Shown: piece by piece, positions 36,172-46,318 of the stretch
Layout of the letters: every line of letters starts with the position of its first letter
Numbering within the stretch: position 1 is the stretch's first letter
Source of the DNA: Haliclystus octoradiatus
Taxonomy: Eukaryota; Cnidaria; Staurozoa; Stauromedusae; Haliclystidae
Direction: 5' to 3'
NCBI GenBank assembly: GCA_916610825.1
Contig: OU744450.1
Span: 16,308,267-16,372,266 of the forward strand
DNA length: 64,000 nucleotides
Program-made: the position numbers and the translations under genes
The notes under the pieces: model-generated
The model's database searches: none
Seen by the model: only the letters and a program-made list of their open reading frames with translations
What the model was told of the DNA's origin: nothing

Positions 36172-37370
36172 TCGTATTCCCATGGGAATTAGGCATTGTT
36201 TTTTTTCATTTTTCCTTCCCAAGGGAATAAAGCATTGTTTTTGGTCATTTTAAGCTGTTTTTGTAAAATTCGTATTCCCTTGGGAATTAGGCATTGTTTT
36301 TTTTTCAATTTTCCTTCCCAAGGGAATAAAGCATTGTTTTTGGTCATTTTAAGCTGTTTTTGTAAAATTCGAATTCCCTTGGGAATTAGTTATTGTTTTT
36401 TCTCATTTTTCATTCGCAAGGAAATTAAGCATTGTTTTTGGTCGTTTTAAGCTGTTTTTGTAAAATTCGAATTCCCTTGGGAATTAGTTATTGTTTTTTC
36501 TCATTTTTCATTCGCAAGGGAATTAAGCATTGTTTTTAATCATTTTTCAAGCTGTTTTTGTAAAATTCGAATTCCCTTGGGAATTAGGCATTGGTTTTGG
36601 TCGTTTTGAGCTGTTTTTGTAAAATTCGTATTCCCTTGGGAATTAGGCATTGTTTTTTTTCATTTTTCTTTCCCAAGGGAATAAAGCATTGTTTTTGGTC
36701 ATTTTAAGCTGTTTTTATAAAATTCGAATTCCCTTGGGAATTAGTTATTGTTTTTTTCTCATTTTTCATTCGCAAGGGAATTAAGCATTGTTTTTAATCA
36801 TTTCAAGCTGTTTTTGTAAAATTCCCGTTCTTTTGGGAATTAGGCATTGTTTTTGGTCGTTTTAAGCTGTTTTTGTAAAATTCGATTTTCCTTGGGAATT
36901 GGGCATTGTTTTGAGTCATTTTGAGCTGTTTTTGTCAAATCCGACTTCCTTTGGGAATTAAGCATTATTTTTTGTCAATTTAAGCTGTTTTTTCTCATTT
37001 TTCATTCCCAATGGAATAAAGCATTGCTTTTGGTTAATTTAAGCTGTTTTTGTAAATTCGAATTCCCTTTTGAATTAGTTATTGTTTTTTCTCATTTTTC
37101 ATTCCCAAGGGAATAAAGCATTGCTTTTGGTCAATTTAAGCTGTTTTTGTAAATTCAAATACCCTTGGGAATTAGTTATTGTTTTTTCTCATTTTTCATT
37201 CCCAAGGGAATTAAGCATTGTTTTTAATCACTTTAAGCTGTTTTTGTAAAATTCGAATTCCCTTGGGAATGAGGCATTGGTTTTGGTCGTTTTAAGCTGT
37301 TTTTGTAAAATTCGATTTTGCTTGGGAATTGGACATTGTTTTTGGTCATTTTGAGCTGTTTTTGTAAAAT
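36172..37370 (+). repeat. 1,199-bp hybrid of the 1,221 and 745 HORs
   Basis: It opens with the CCCATGGG form of unit 1, has the unit 3/4 fusion, lacks unit 6, carries CCCGTTCTTTTGGG in unit 10, and near 36905 switches from GGGCATTG to TTTGAGTC and then to TCCGACTTCC and the second half of the 745-bp HOR. Confidence 0.8.
36176..36189. other. Perfect 14-bp palindrome variant of the core (NcoI site)
   Basis: ATTCCCATGGGAAT arises from the normal core by one T-to-A change and becomes a perfect palindrome containing CCATGG. It occurs only in unit 1 of some subfamily B HORs, for example near 32483, 38597, 39721, 42394, 43457, 46955, 48020, 50927, 54072, 55200 and 56324. Confidence 0.88.
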
Positions 37371-38592
37371 TCGTATTCCCTTGGGAATTAGGCATTGTTT
37401 TTTTTCATTTTTCCTTCCCAAGGGAATAAAGCATTGTTTTTGGTCATTTTAAGCTGTTTTTGTAAAATTCGTATTCCCTTGGGAATTAGGCATTGTTTTT
37501 TTTTCAATTTTCCTTCCCAAGAGAATAAAGCATTGTTTTTGGTCATTTTAAGCTGTTTTTGTAAAATTCGAATTCCCTTGGGAATTAGTTATTGTTTTTT
37601 CTCATTTTTCATTCGCAAGGAAATTAAGCATTGTTTTTAATCATTTCAAGCTGTTTTTGTAAAATTCGAATTCCCTTGGGAATTAGGCATTGTTTTTGGT
37701 CGTTTTAAGCTGTTTTTGTAAAATTCGAATTCCCTTGGGAATTAGTTATTGTTTTTTCTCATTTTTCATTCGCAAGGGAATTAAGCATTGTTTTTAATCA
37801 TTTTTCAAGCTGTTTTTGTAAAATTCGAATTCCCTTGGGAATGTGGCATTGTTTTTGGTCATTTTCAGCTGTTTTTGTAGAATTTGAATTCCCTTGGGAA
37901 TTAGGCATTGGTTTTGGTCGTTTTGAGCTGTTTTTGTAAAATTCGTATTCCCTTGGGAATTAGGCATTGTTTTTTTTCATTTTTCCTTCCCAAGGGAATA
38001 AAGCATTGTTTTTGGTCATTTTAAGCTGTTTTTATAAAATTCGAATTCCCTTGGGAATTAGTTATTGTTTTTTTCTCATTTTTCATTCGCAACGGAATTA
38101 AGCATTGTTTTTAATCATTTCAAGCTGTTTTTGTAAAATTCGAATTCCCTTGGGAATTAGGCATTGTTTTTGGTCGTTTTAAGCTGTTTTTGTAAAATTC
38201 GATTTTCCTTGGGAATTGGGCATTGTTTTTGGTCATTTTCAGCTGTTTTTGTAGAATTCGAATTCCCTTGGGAATTAGGCATTGTTTCTGGTCGTTTTGA
38301 GCTCTTTTTGTAAAATTCGGATTTCCTTGGGAATTGGGCATTGTTTTGAGTCATTTTTGAGCTGTTTTTGTCAAATCCGAATTCCCTTGGGAATTAAGCA
38401 TTAATTTTCCTCATTTTTCAATTCCAAGGTAATTAAACATTGTTTTTGGTCGTTTTGAACTGTTTTTGTAAAATTCGAATTCCCTTGGGAATTAGGCATT
38501 GGTTTTGGTCGTTTTAAGCTGTTTTTGTAAAATTCGATTTTCCTTGGGAATTGGACATTGTTTTTGGTCATTTTGAGCTGTTTTTGTAAAAT
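37371..38592 (+). repeat. 1,221-bp HOR, full copy
   Basis: The copy matches 31257-32478 at an offset of 6,114 bp and 34950-36171 at 2,421 bp. Private changes include CCCAAGAGAATAAAG in unit 2, CGCAACGGAATT in unit 9 and CAATTCCAAGG in unit 14. Confidence 0.88.
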
Positions 38593-39716
38593 TCGTATTC
38601 CCATGGGAATTAGGCATTGTTTTTTTCCATTTTTCCTTCCCAAGGGAATAAAGCATTGTTTTTGGTCATTTTAAGCTGTTTTTGTAAAATTCGTATTCCC
38701 TTGGGAATTAGGCATGGTTTTTTTTTCAATTTTCCTTCCCAAGGGAATAAAGCATTGTTTTTGGTCATTTTAAGCTGTTTTTGTAAAATTCTAATTCCCT
38801 TGGGAATTAGGCATTGTTTTTGGTCGTTTTAAGCTGTTTTTGTAAAATTCGAATTCCCTTGGGAATTAGTTATTGTTTTTTCTCATTTTTCATTCGCAAG
38901 GGAATTAAGCATTGTTTTTAATCATTTTTCAAGCTGTTTTTGTAAAATTTGAATTTCCTTGGGAATGTGGCATTGTTTTTGGTCATTTTCAGCTGTTTTT
39001 GTAGAATTTGAATTCCCTTGGGAATTAGGCATTGGTTTTGGTCGTTTTGAGCTGTTTTTGTAAAATTCGTATTCCCTTGGGAATTAGGCATTGTTTTTTT
39101 TCATTTTTCCTTCCCAAGGGAATAAAGCATTGTTTTTGGTCATTTTAAGCTGTTTTTATAAAATTCGAATTCCCTTGGGAATTAGTTATTGTTTTTTTCT
39201 CATTTTTCATTCGCAAGGGAATTAAGCATTGTTTTTAATCATTTCAAGCTGTTTTTGTAAAATTCGAATTCCCTTGGGAATTAGGCATTGTTTTTGGTCG
39301 TTTTAAGCTGTTTTTGTAAAATTCGATTTTCCTTGGGAATTGGGCATTGTTTTTGGTCATTTTCAGCTGTTTTTGTAGAATTCGAATTCCCTTGGGAATT
39401 AGGCATTGTTTCTGGTCGTTTTGAGCTCTTTTTGTAAAATTCGGATTTCCTTGGGAATTGGGCATTGTTTTGAGTCATTTTTGAGCTGTTTTTGTCAAAT
39501 CCGAATTCCCTTTGGAATTAAGCATTAATTTTCCTCATTTTTCATTTCCAAGGTAATTAAACATTGTTTTTGGTCGTTTTGAACTGTTTTTGTAAAATTC
39601 GAATTCCCTTGGGAATTAGGCATTGGTTTTGGTCGTTTTAAGCTGCTTTTGTAAAATTCGATTTTCCTTGGGAATTGGACATTGTTTTTGGTCATTTTGA
39701 GCTGTTTTTGTAAAAT
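38593..39716 (+). repeat. 1,124-bp HOR derivative (unit 3 absent)
   Basis: This is the 1,221-bp order without the 98-bp unit 3. It begins with the CCCATGGG unit 1 and has GGCATGG before the T run in unit 2. The right half repeats the left neighbour at an offset of 1,124 bp. Confidence 0.85.
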
Positions 39717-41384
39717 TCGTATTCCCATGGGAATTAGGCATTGTTTTTTTTCATTTTTCCTTCCCAAGGGAATAAAGCATTGTTTTGGTCATTTTAAGCT
39801 GTTTTTGTAAAATTCGTATTCCCTTGGGAATTAGGCATTGTTTTTTTTTCAATTTTCCTTCCCAAGGGAATAAAGCATTGTTTTTGGTCATTTTAAGCTG
39901 TTTTTGTAAAATTCGAATTCCCTTGGGAATTAGTTATTGTTTTTTCTCATTTTTCATACGCAAGGAAATTAAGCATTGTTTTTAATCATTTCAAGCTGTT
40001 TTTGTAAAATTCGAATTCCCTTGGGAATTAGGCATTGTTTTTGGTCGTTTTAAGCTGTTTTTGTAAAATTCGAATTCCCTTGGGAATTAGTTATTGTTTT
40101 TTCTCATTTTTCATTCGCAAGGGAATTAAGCATTGTTTTTAATCATTTTCAAGCTGTTTTTGTAAAATTCGAATTCCCTTGGGAATGTGGCATTGTTTTT
40201 GGTCATTTTCAGCTGTTTTTGTAGAATTTGAATTCCCTTGGGAATTAAGCATTGTTTTTGTCATTTTGAGCTGTTTTTGTGAAATTCGAATTCCCTTGGG
40301 AATTAGGCATTGTTTCTGGTCATTTTGAGTTCTTTTTGTAAAATTCGAATTTCTTTGGGAATTGGGATTTGTTTTGAGTCATTTTGAGCTGTTTTTGTCA
40401 AATCCGAATTCCTTTGGGAATTAAGCATTATTTTTGGTCAATTTAAGCTTTTTTTTCTCATTTTTCATTCCCAAGGGAATTAAGCATTGTTTTGAATCAC
40501 TTTAAGCTGTTTTTGTAAAATTCGAATTCCCTTGGGAATTACGCATTGGTTTTGGTCGTTTTAAGCTGTTTTTGTAAAATTCGATTTTTCTTGGGAATTG
40601 GACATTGTTTTTGGTCATTTTGAGCTGTTTTTGTAAATTTCGTATTCCCTTGGGAATTAGGCACTGTTTTTTTTCGTTTTTCCTTCCCAAGGGAATAAAG
40701 CATTGTTTTTGGTCATTTTAAGCTGTTTTTGTAAAATTCGTAATCCCTTGGGAATTAGGCATTGTTTTTTTTTCAATTTTTCTTCCCAAGGGAATAAAGC
40801 ATTGTTTTTGGTCATTTTAAGCTGTTTTTGTAAAATTCGAATTCCCTTGGGAATTAGGCATTGGTTTTGGTCGTTTTAAGCTGATTTTGTAAAATTCGAA
40901 TTTCTTTGGGAATTGGGCTTTGTTTTGAGTCATTTTGAGCTGTTTTTGTCAAATCCGACTTCCTTTGGGAATTAAGCATTATTTTTTGTCAATTTAAGCT
41001 GTTTTTTCTCATTTTTCATTCCCAATGGAATAAAGCATTGCTTTTGGTTAATTTAAGCTGTTTTTGTAAATTCGAATTCCCTTTTGAATTAGTTATTGTT
41101 TTTTCTCATTTTTCATTCCCAAGGGAATAAAGCATTGCTTTTGGTCAATTTAAGCTGTTTTTGTAAATTCAAATACCCTTGGGAATTAGTTATTGTTTTT
41201 TCTCATTTTTCATTCCCAAGGGAATTAAGCATTGTTTTTAATCACTTTAAGCTGTTTTTGTAAAATTCGAATTCCCTTGGGAATTAGGCATTGGTTTTGG
41301 TCGTTTTAAGCTGTTTTTGTAAAATTCGATTTTCCTTGGGAATTGGACATTGTTTTTGGTCATTTTGAGCTGTTTTTGTAAAAT
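39717..41384 (+). repeat. 924-bp HOR (39717-40639) plus 745-bp HOR (40640-41384)
   Basis: The pair is in the same order as at 22538-24206, 29588-31256 and 56320-57988. This 924 part is 923 bp because one T is missing near 39784. It carries CATACGCAAGG in unit 3 and GGGATTTGTTTTGAG where the other copies have GGGCTTTG. The 745 part ends with GGGAATTAGGC where most copies have GGGAATGAGGC. Confidence 0.86.
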
Positions 41385-42389
41385 TCGTATTCCCTTGGGA
41401 ATTAGGCATTGTTTTTTTTCATTTTTCCTTCCCAAGGGAATAAAGCATTGTTTTTGGTCATTTTAAGCTGTTTTTGTAAAATTCGTATTCCCTTGGGAAT
41501 TAGGCATTGTTTTTTTTTCAATTTTCCTTCCCAAGGGAATAAAGCATCGTTTTTGGTCATTTTAAGCTGTTTTTGTAAAATTCGAATTCCCTTGGGAATT
41601 AGTTATTGTTTTTTCTCATTTTTCATTCGCAAGGAAATTAAGCATTGTTTTTAATCATTTCAAGCTGTTTTTGTAGAATTTGAATTCCCTTGGGAATTAG
41701 GCATTGGTTTTGGTCGTTTTGAGCTGTTTTTGTAAAATTCGTATTCCCTTGGGAATTAGGCATTGTTTTTTTTCATTTTTCCTTCCCAAGGGAATAAAGC
41801 ATTGTTTTTGGTCATTTTAAGCTGTTTTTATAAAATTCGAATTCCCTTGGGAATTAGTTATTGTTTTTTTCTCATTTTTCATTCCCAAGGGAATTAAGCA
41901 TTGTTTTTAATCATTTCAAGCTGTTTTTGTAAAATTCGAATTCCCTTGGGAATTAGGCATTGTTTTTGGTCGTTTTAAGATGTTTTTGTAAAATTCGACT
42001 TTCCTTGGGAATTGGGCATTGTTTTTGGTCATTTTTGAGCTGTTTTTGTAGAATTCGAATTCCCTTGGGAATTAGGCATTGTTTCTGGTCGTTTTGAGCT
42101 CTTTTTGTAAAATTCGGATTTCCTTGGGAATTGGGCATTGTTTTGAGTCATTTTTGAGCTGTTTTTGTCAAATCCGAATTCCCTTGGGAATTAAGCATTA
42201 ATTTTCCTCATTTTTCATTTCCAAGGAAATTAAACATTGTTTTTGGTCGTTTTGAACTGTTTTTGTAAAATTCGAATTCCCTTGGGAATTAGGCATTGGT
42301 TTTGGTCGTTTTAAGCTGTTTTTGTAAAATTCGATTTTCCTTGGGAATTGGACATTGTTTTTGGTCATTTTGAGCTGTTTTTGAGAAAT
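41385..42389 (+). repeat. 1,005-bp HOR derivative (units 4-6 absent)
   Basis: Unit 3 is fused to unit 7: CATTTCAAGCTGTTTTTGTA runs into GAATTTGAATTCCC, removing about 217 bp. Unit 9 has CATTCCCAAGGG where other copies have CATTCGCAAGGG, and unit 10 has TTAAGATG. From about 41750 it is the start of the first 4,562-bp super-repeat copy. Confidence 0.84.
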
Positions 42390-43453
42390 TCGTATTCCCA
42401 TGGGAATTAGGAATTTTTTGTTTTCATTTTTCCTTCCCAAGGGAAAAAAGCATTGTTTTTGGTCATTTTAAGCTGTTTTTGTAAAATTCGTATTCCCTTG
42501 GGAATTAGGCATGGTTTTTTTTTTCAATTTTCCTTCCCAAGGGAATAAAGCATTATTTTTGGTCATTTTAAGCTGTTTTTGTAAAATTCGAATTCCCTTG
42601 GGAATTAGGCATTGTTTTTGGTCGTTTTAAGCTGTTTTTGAAAAATTCGAATTCCCTTGGGAATTAGTTATTGTTTTTTCTCATTTTTCATTCGCAAGGA
42701 AATTAAGCATTGTTTTTAATCATTTCAAGCTGTTTTTGTAGAATTTGAATTCCCTTGGGAATTAGGCATTGGTTTTGGTCGTTTTGAGCTGTTTTTGTAA
42801 AATTCGTATTCCCTTGGGAATTAGGCATTGTTTTTTTTCATTTTTCCTTCCCAAGGGAATAAAGCATTGTTTTTGGTCATTTTAAGCTGTTTTTGTAAAA
42901 TTCGAATTCCCTTGGGAATTAGGCATTGTTTTTTTCTCATTTTTCATTCGCAAGGGAATTAAGCATTGTTTTTAATCATTTGAAGCTGTTTTTGTAAAAT
43001 TCGAATTCCCTTGGGAATTAGGCATTGGTTTTGGTCGTTTTAAGCTGTTTTTGTAAAATTCGATTTTCCTTGGGAATTGGGCATTGTTTTTGGTCATTTT
43101 CAGCTGTTTTTGTAGAATTCGAATTCCCTTGGGAATTAGGCATTGTTTCTGGTCGTTTTGAGCTCTTTTTGTAAAATTCGGATTTCCTTGGGAATTGGGC
43201 ATTGTTTTGAGTCATTTTTGAGCTGTTTTTGTCAAATCCGAATTCCCTTGGGAATTAAGCATTAATTTTCCTCATTTTTCATTTCCAAGGAAATTAAACA
43301 TTGTTTTTGGTCGTTTTGAACTGTTTTTGTAAAATTCGAATTCCCTTGGGAATTAGGCATTGGTTTTGGTCGTTTTAAGCTGTTTTTGTAAAATTCGATT
43401 TTCCTTGGGAATTGGACATTGTTTTTGGTCATTTTGAGCTGTTTTTGAGAAAT
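42390..43453 (+). repeat. 1,064-bp HOR derivative
   Basis: Units 1 and 2 are in the most derived form (GAGAAATTCG, CCCATGGG, GGAATTTTTTG, then GGCATGG with a T run of 10). They are followed by a GGTCG monomer, a 3-to-7 fusion and units 8-16. The same 1,064-bp unit recurs at 46952-48015. Confidence 0.84.
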
Positions 43454-43926
43454 TCGTATTCCCATGGGAATTAGGAATTTTTTGTTTTCATTTTTCCTTC
43501 CCAAGGGAAAAAAGCATTGTTTTTGGTCATTTTAAGCTGTTTTTGTAAAATTCGTATTCCCTTGGGAATTAGGCATGGTTTTTTTTTTCAATTTTCCTTC
43601 CCAAGGGAATAAAGCATTATTTTTGGTCATTTTAAGCTGTTTTTGTAAAATTCGAATTCCCTTGGGAATTAGGCATTGTTTTTGGTCGTTTTAAGCTGTT
43701 TTTGTAAAATTCGAATTCCCTTGGGAATTAGTTATTGTTTTTTCTCATTTTTCATTCCCAAGGGAATTAAGCATTGTTTTGAATCACTTTAAGCTGTTTT
43801 TGTAAAATTCGAATTCCCTTGGGAATTAGGCATTGGTTTTGGTCGTTTTAAGCTGTTTTTGTAAAATTCGATTTTTCTTGGGAATTGGACATTGTTTTTG
43901 GTCATTTTGAGCTGTTTTTGTAAAAT

Positions 43927-45415
43927 TCGTATTCCCTTGGGAATTAGGCACTGTTTTTTTTCGTATTTCCTTCCCAAGGGAATAAAGCATTGTTTTTGGT
44001 CATTTTAAGCTGTTTTTGTAAAATTCGTAATCCCTTGGGAATTAGGCATTGTTTTTTTTTCAATTTTTCTTCCCAAGGGAATAAAGCATTGTTTTTGGTC
44101 ATTTTAAGCTGTTTTTGTAAAATTCGAATTCCCTTGGGAATTAGGCATTGGTTTTGGTCGTTTTAAGCTGATTTTGTAAAATTCGAATTTCTTTGGGAAT
44201 TGGGCTTTGTTTTGAGTCATTTTGAGCTGTTTTTGTCAAATCCGACTTCCTTTGGGAATTAAGCATTATTTTTTGTCAATTTAAGCTGTTTTTTCTCATT
44301 TTTCATTCCCAATGGAATAAAGCATTGCTTTTGGTTAATTTAAGCTGTTTTTGTAAATTCGAATTCCCTTTTGAATTAGTTATTGTTTTTTCTCATTTTT
44401 CATTCCCAAGGGAATAAAGCATTGCTTTTGGTCAATTTAAGCTGTTTTTGTAAATTCCAATTCCCTTGGGAATTAGTTATTGTTTTTTCTCATTTTTCAT
44501 TCCCAAGGGAATTAAGCATTGTTTTGAATCACTTTAAGCTGTTTTTGTAAAATTCGAATTCCCTTGGGAATTTCGCATTGGTTTTGGTCGTTTTAAGCTG
44601 TTTTTGTAAAATTCGATTTTTCTTGGGAATTGGACATTGTTTTTGGTCATTTTGAGCTGTTTTTGTAAATTTCGTATTCCCTTGGGAATTAGGCACTGTT
44701 TTTTTTCGTTTTTCCTTCCCAAGGGAATAAAGCATTGTTTTTGGTCATTTTAAGCTGTTTTTGTAAAATTCGTAATCCATTGGGAATTAGGCATTGTTTT
44801 TTTTTCAATTTTTCTTCCCAAGGGAATAAAGCATTGTTTTTGGTCATTTTAAGCTGTTTTTGTAAAATTCGAATTCCCTTGGGAATTAGGCATTGGTTTT
44901 GGTCGTTTTAAGCTGATTTTGTAAAATTCGAATTTCTTTGGGAATTGGGCTTTGTTTTGAGTCATTTTGAGCTGTTTTTGTCAAATCCGACTTCCTTTGG
45001 GAATTAAGCATTATTTTTTGTCAATTTAAGCTGTTTTTTCTCATTTTTCATTCCCAATGGAATAAAGCATTGCTTTTGGTTAATTTAAGCTGTTTTTGTA
45101 AATTCGAATTCCCTTTTGAATTAGTTATTGTTTTTTCTCATTTTTCATTCCCAAGGGAATAAAGCATTGCTTTTGGTCAATTTAAGCTGTTTTTGTAAAT
45201 TCAAATACCCTTGGGAATTAGTTATTGTTTTTCTCATTTTTCATTCCCAAGGGAATTAAGCATTGTTTTTAATCACTTTAAGCTGTTTTTGTAAAATTCG
45301 AATTCCCTTGGGAATGAGGCATTGGTTTTGGTCGTTTTAAGCTGTTTTTGTAAAATTCGATTTTCCTTGGGAATTGGACATTGTTTTTGGTCATTTTGAG
45401 CTGTTTTTGTAAAAT
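43927..45415 (+). repeat. Two tandem 745-bp HORs (745 + 744)
   Basis: Copies are 43927-44671 and 44672-45415. The first starts with GTAAAATTCGTATTCCC where other copies have GTAAATTTCG, and it has CGTATTTCC. The second has GGGAATTTCGC before it and AATCCATTGGG in unit 2. It lacks one T in GTTTTTCTCATT near 45230, which explains its 744-bp length. Confidence 0.88.
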
Positions 45416-46318
45416 TCGTATTCCCTTGGGAATTAGGCATTGTTTTTTTTCATTTTTCCTTCCCAAGGGAATAAAGCATTGTTTTTGGTCATTTTAAGCT
45501 GTTTTTGTAAAATTCGTATTCCCTTGGGAATTAGGCATTGTTTTTTTTTCAATTTTCCTTCCCAAGGGAATAAAGCATCGTTTTTGGTCATTTTAAGCTG
45601 TTTTTGTAAAATTCGAATTCCCTTGGGAATTAGTTATTGTTTTTTCTCATTTTTCATTCGCAAGGAAATTAAGCATTGTTTTTAATCATTTCAAGCTGTT
45701 TTTGTAGAATTTGAATTCCCTTGGGAATTAGGCATTGGTTTTGGTCGTTTTGAGCTGTTTTTGTAAAATTCGTATTCCCTTGGGAATTAGGCATTGTTTT
45801 TTTTCATTTTTCCTTCCCAAGGGAATAAAGCATTGTTTTTGGTCATTTTAAGCTGTTTTTATAAAATTCGAATTCCCTTGGGAATTAGTTATTGTTTTTT
45901 TCTCATTTTTCATTCGCAAGGGAATTAAGCATTGTTTTTAATCATTTCAAGCTGTTTTTGTAAAATTCGATTTTCCTTGGGAATTGGGCATTGTTTTTGG
46001 TCATTTTCAGCTGTTTTTGTAGAATTCGAATTCCCTTGGGAATTAGGCATTGTTTCTGGTCGTTTTGAGCTCTTTTTGTAAAATTCGGATTTCCTTGGGA
46101 ATTGGGCATTGTTTTGAGTCATTTTTGAGCTGTTTTTGTCAAATCCGAATTCCCTTGGGAATTAAGCATTAATTTTCCTCATTTTTCATTTCCAAGGAAA
46201 TTAAACATTGTTTTTGGTCGTTTTGAACTGTTTTTGTAAAATTCGAATTCCCTTGGGAATTAGGCATTGGTTTTGGTCGTTTTAAGCTGTTTTTGTAAAA
46301 TTCGATTTTCCTTGGGAA

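Larger units (their letters stand above)
41750..46318 (+). repeat. 4,562-bp super-repeat, copy 1
   Basis: Landmarks at 42198, 43018, 43262, 43789, 44534, 45278, 45440 and 45925 all recur 4,562 bp downstream. Contents are units 8-16, a 1,064-bp derivative (42390-43453), a 473-bp fragment (43454-43926), two 745-type HORs (43927-44671 and 44672-45415), and a truncated 945-bp derivative. The copies are back to back. Confidence 0.87.

Noticed and set aside
43560-43590. T runs of 8-11 as RNA polymerase III terminators
   Set aside because: No A or B box or folded RNA gene lies upstream. The runs are a variable part of HOR units 1 and 2.
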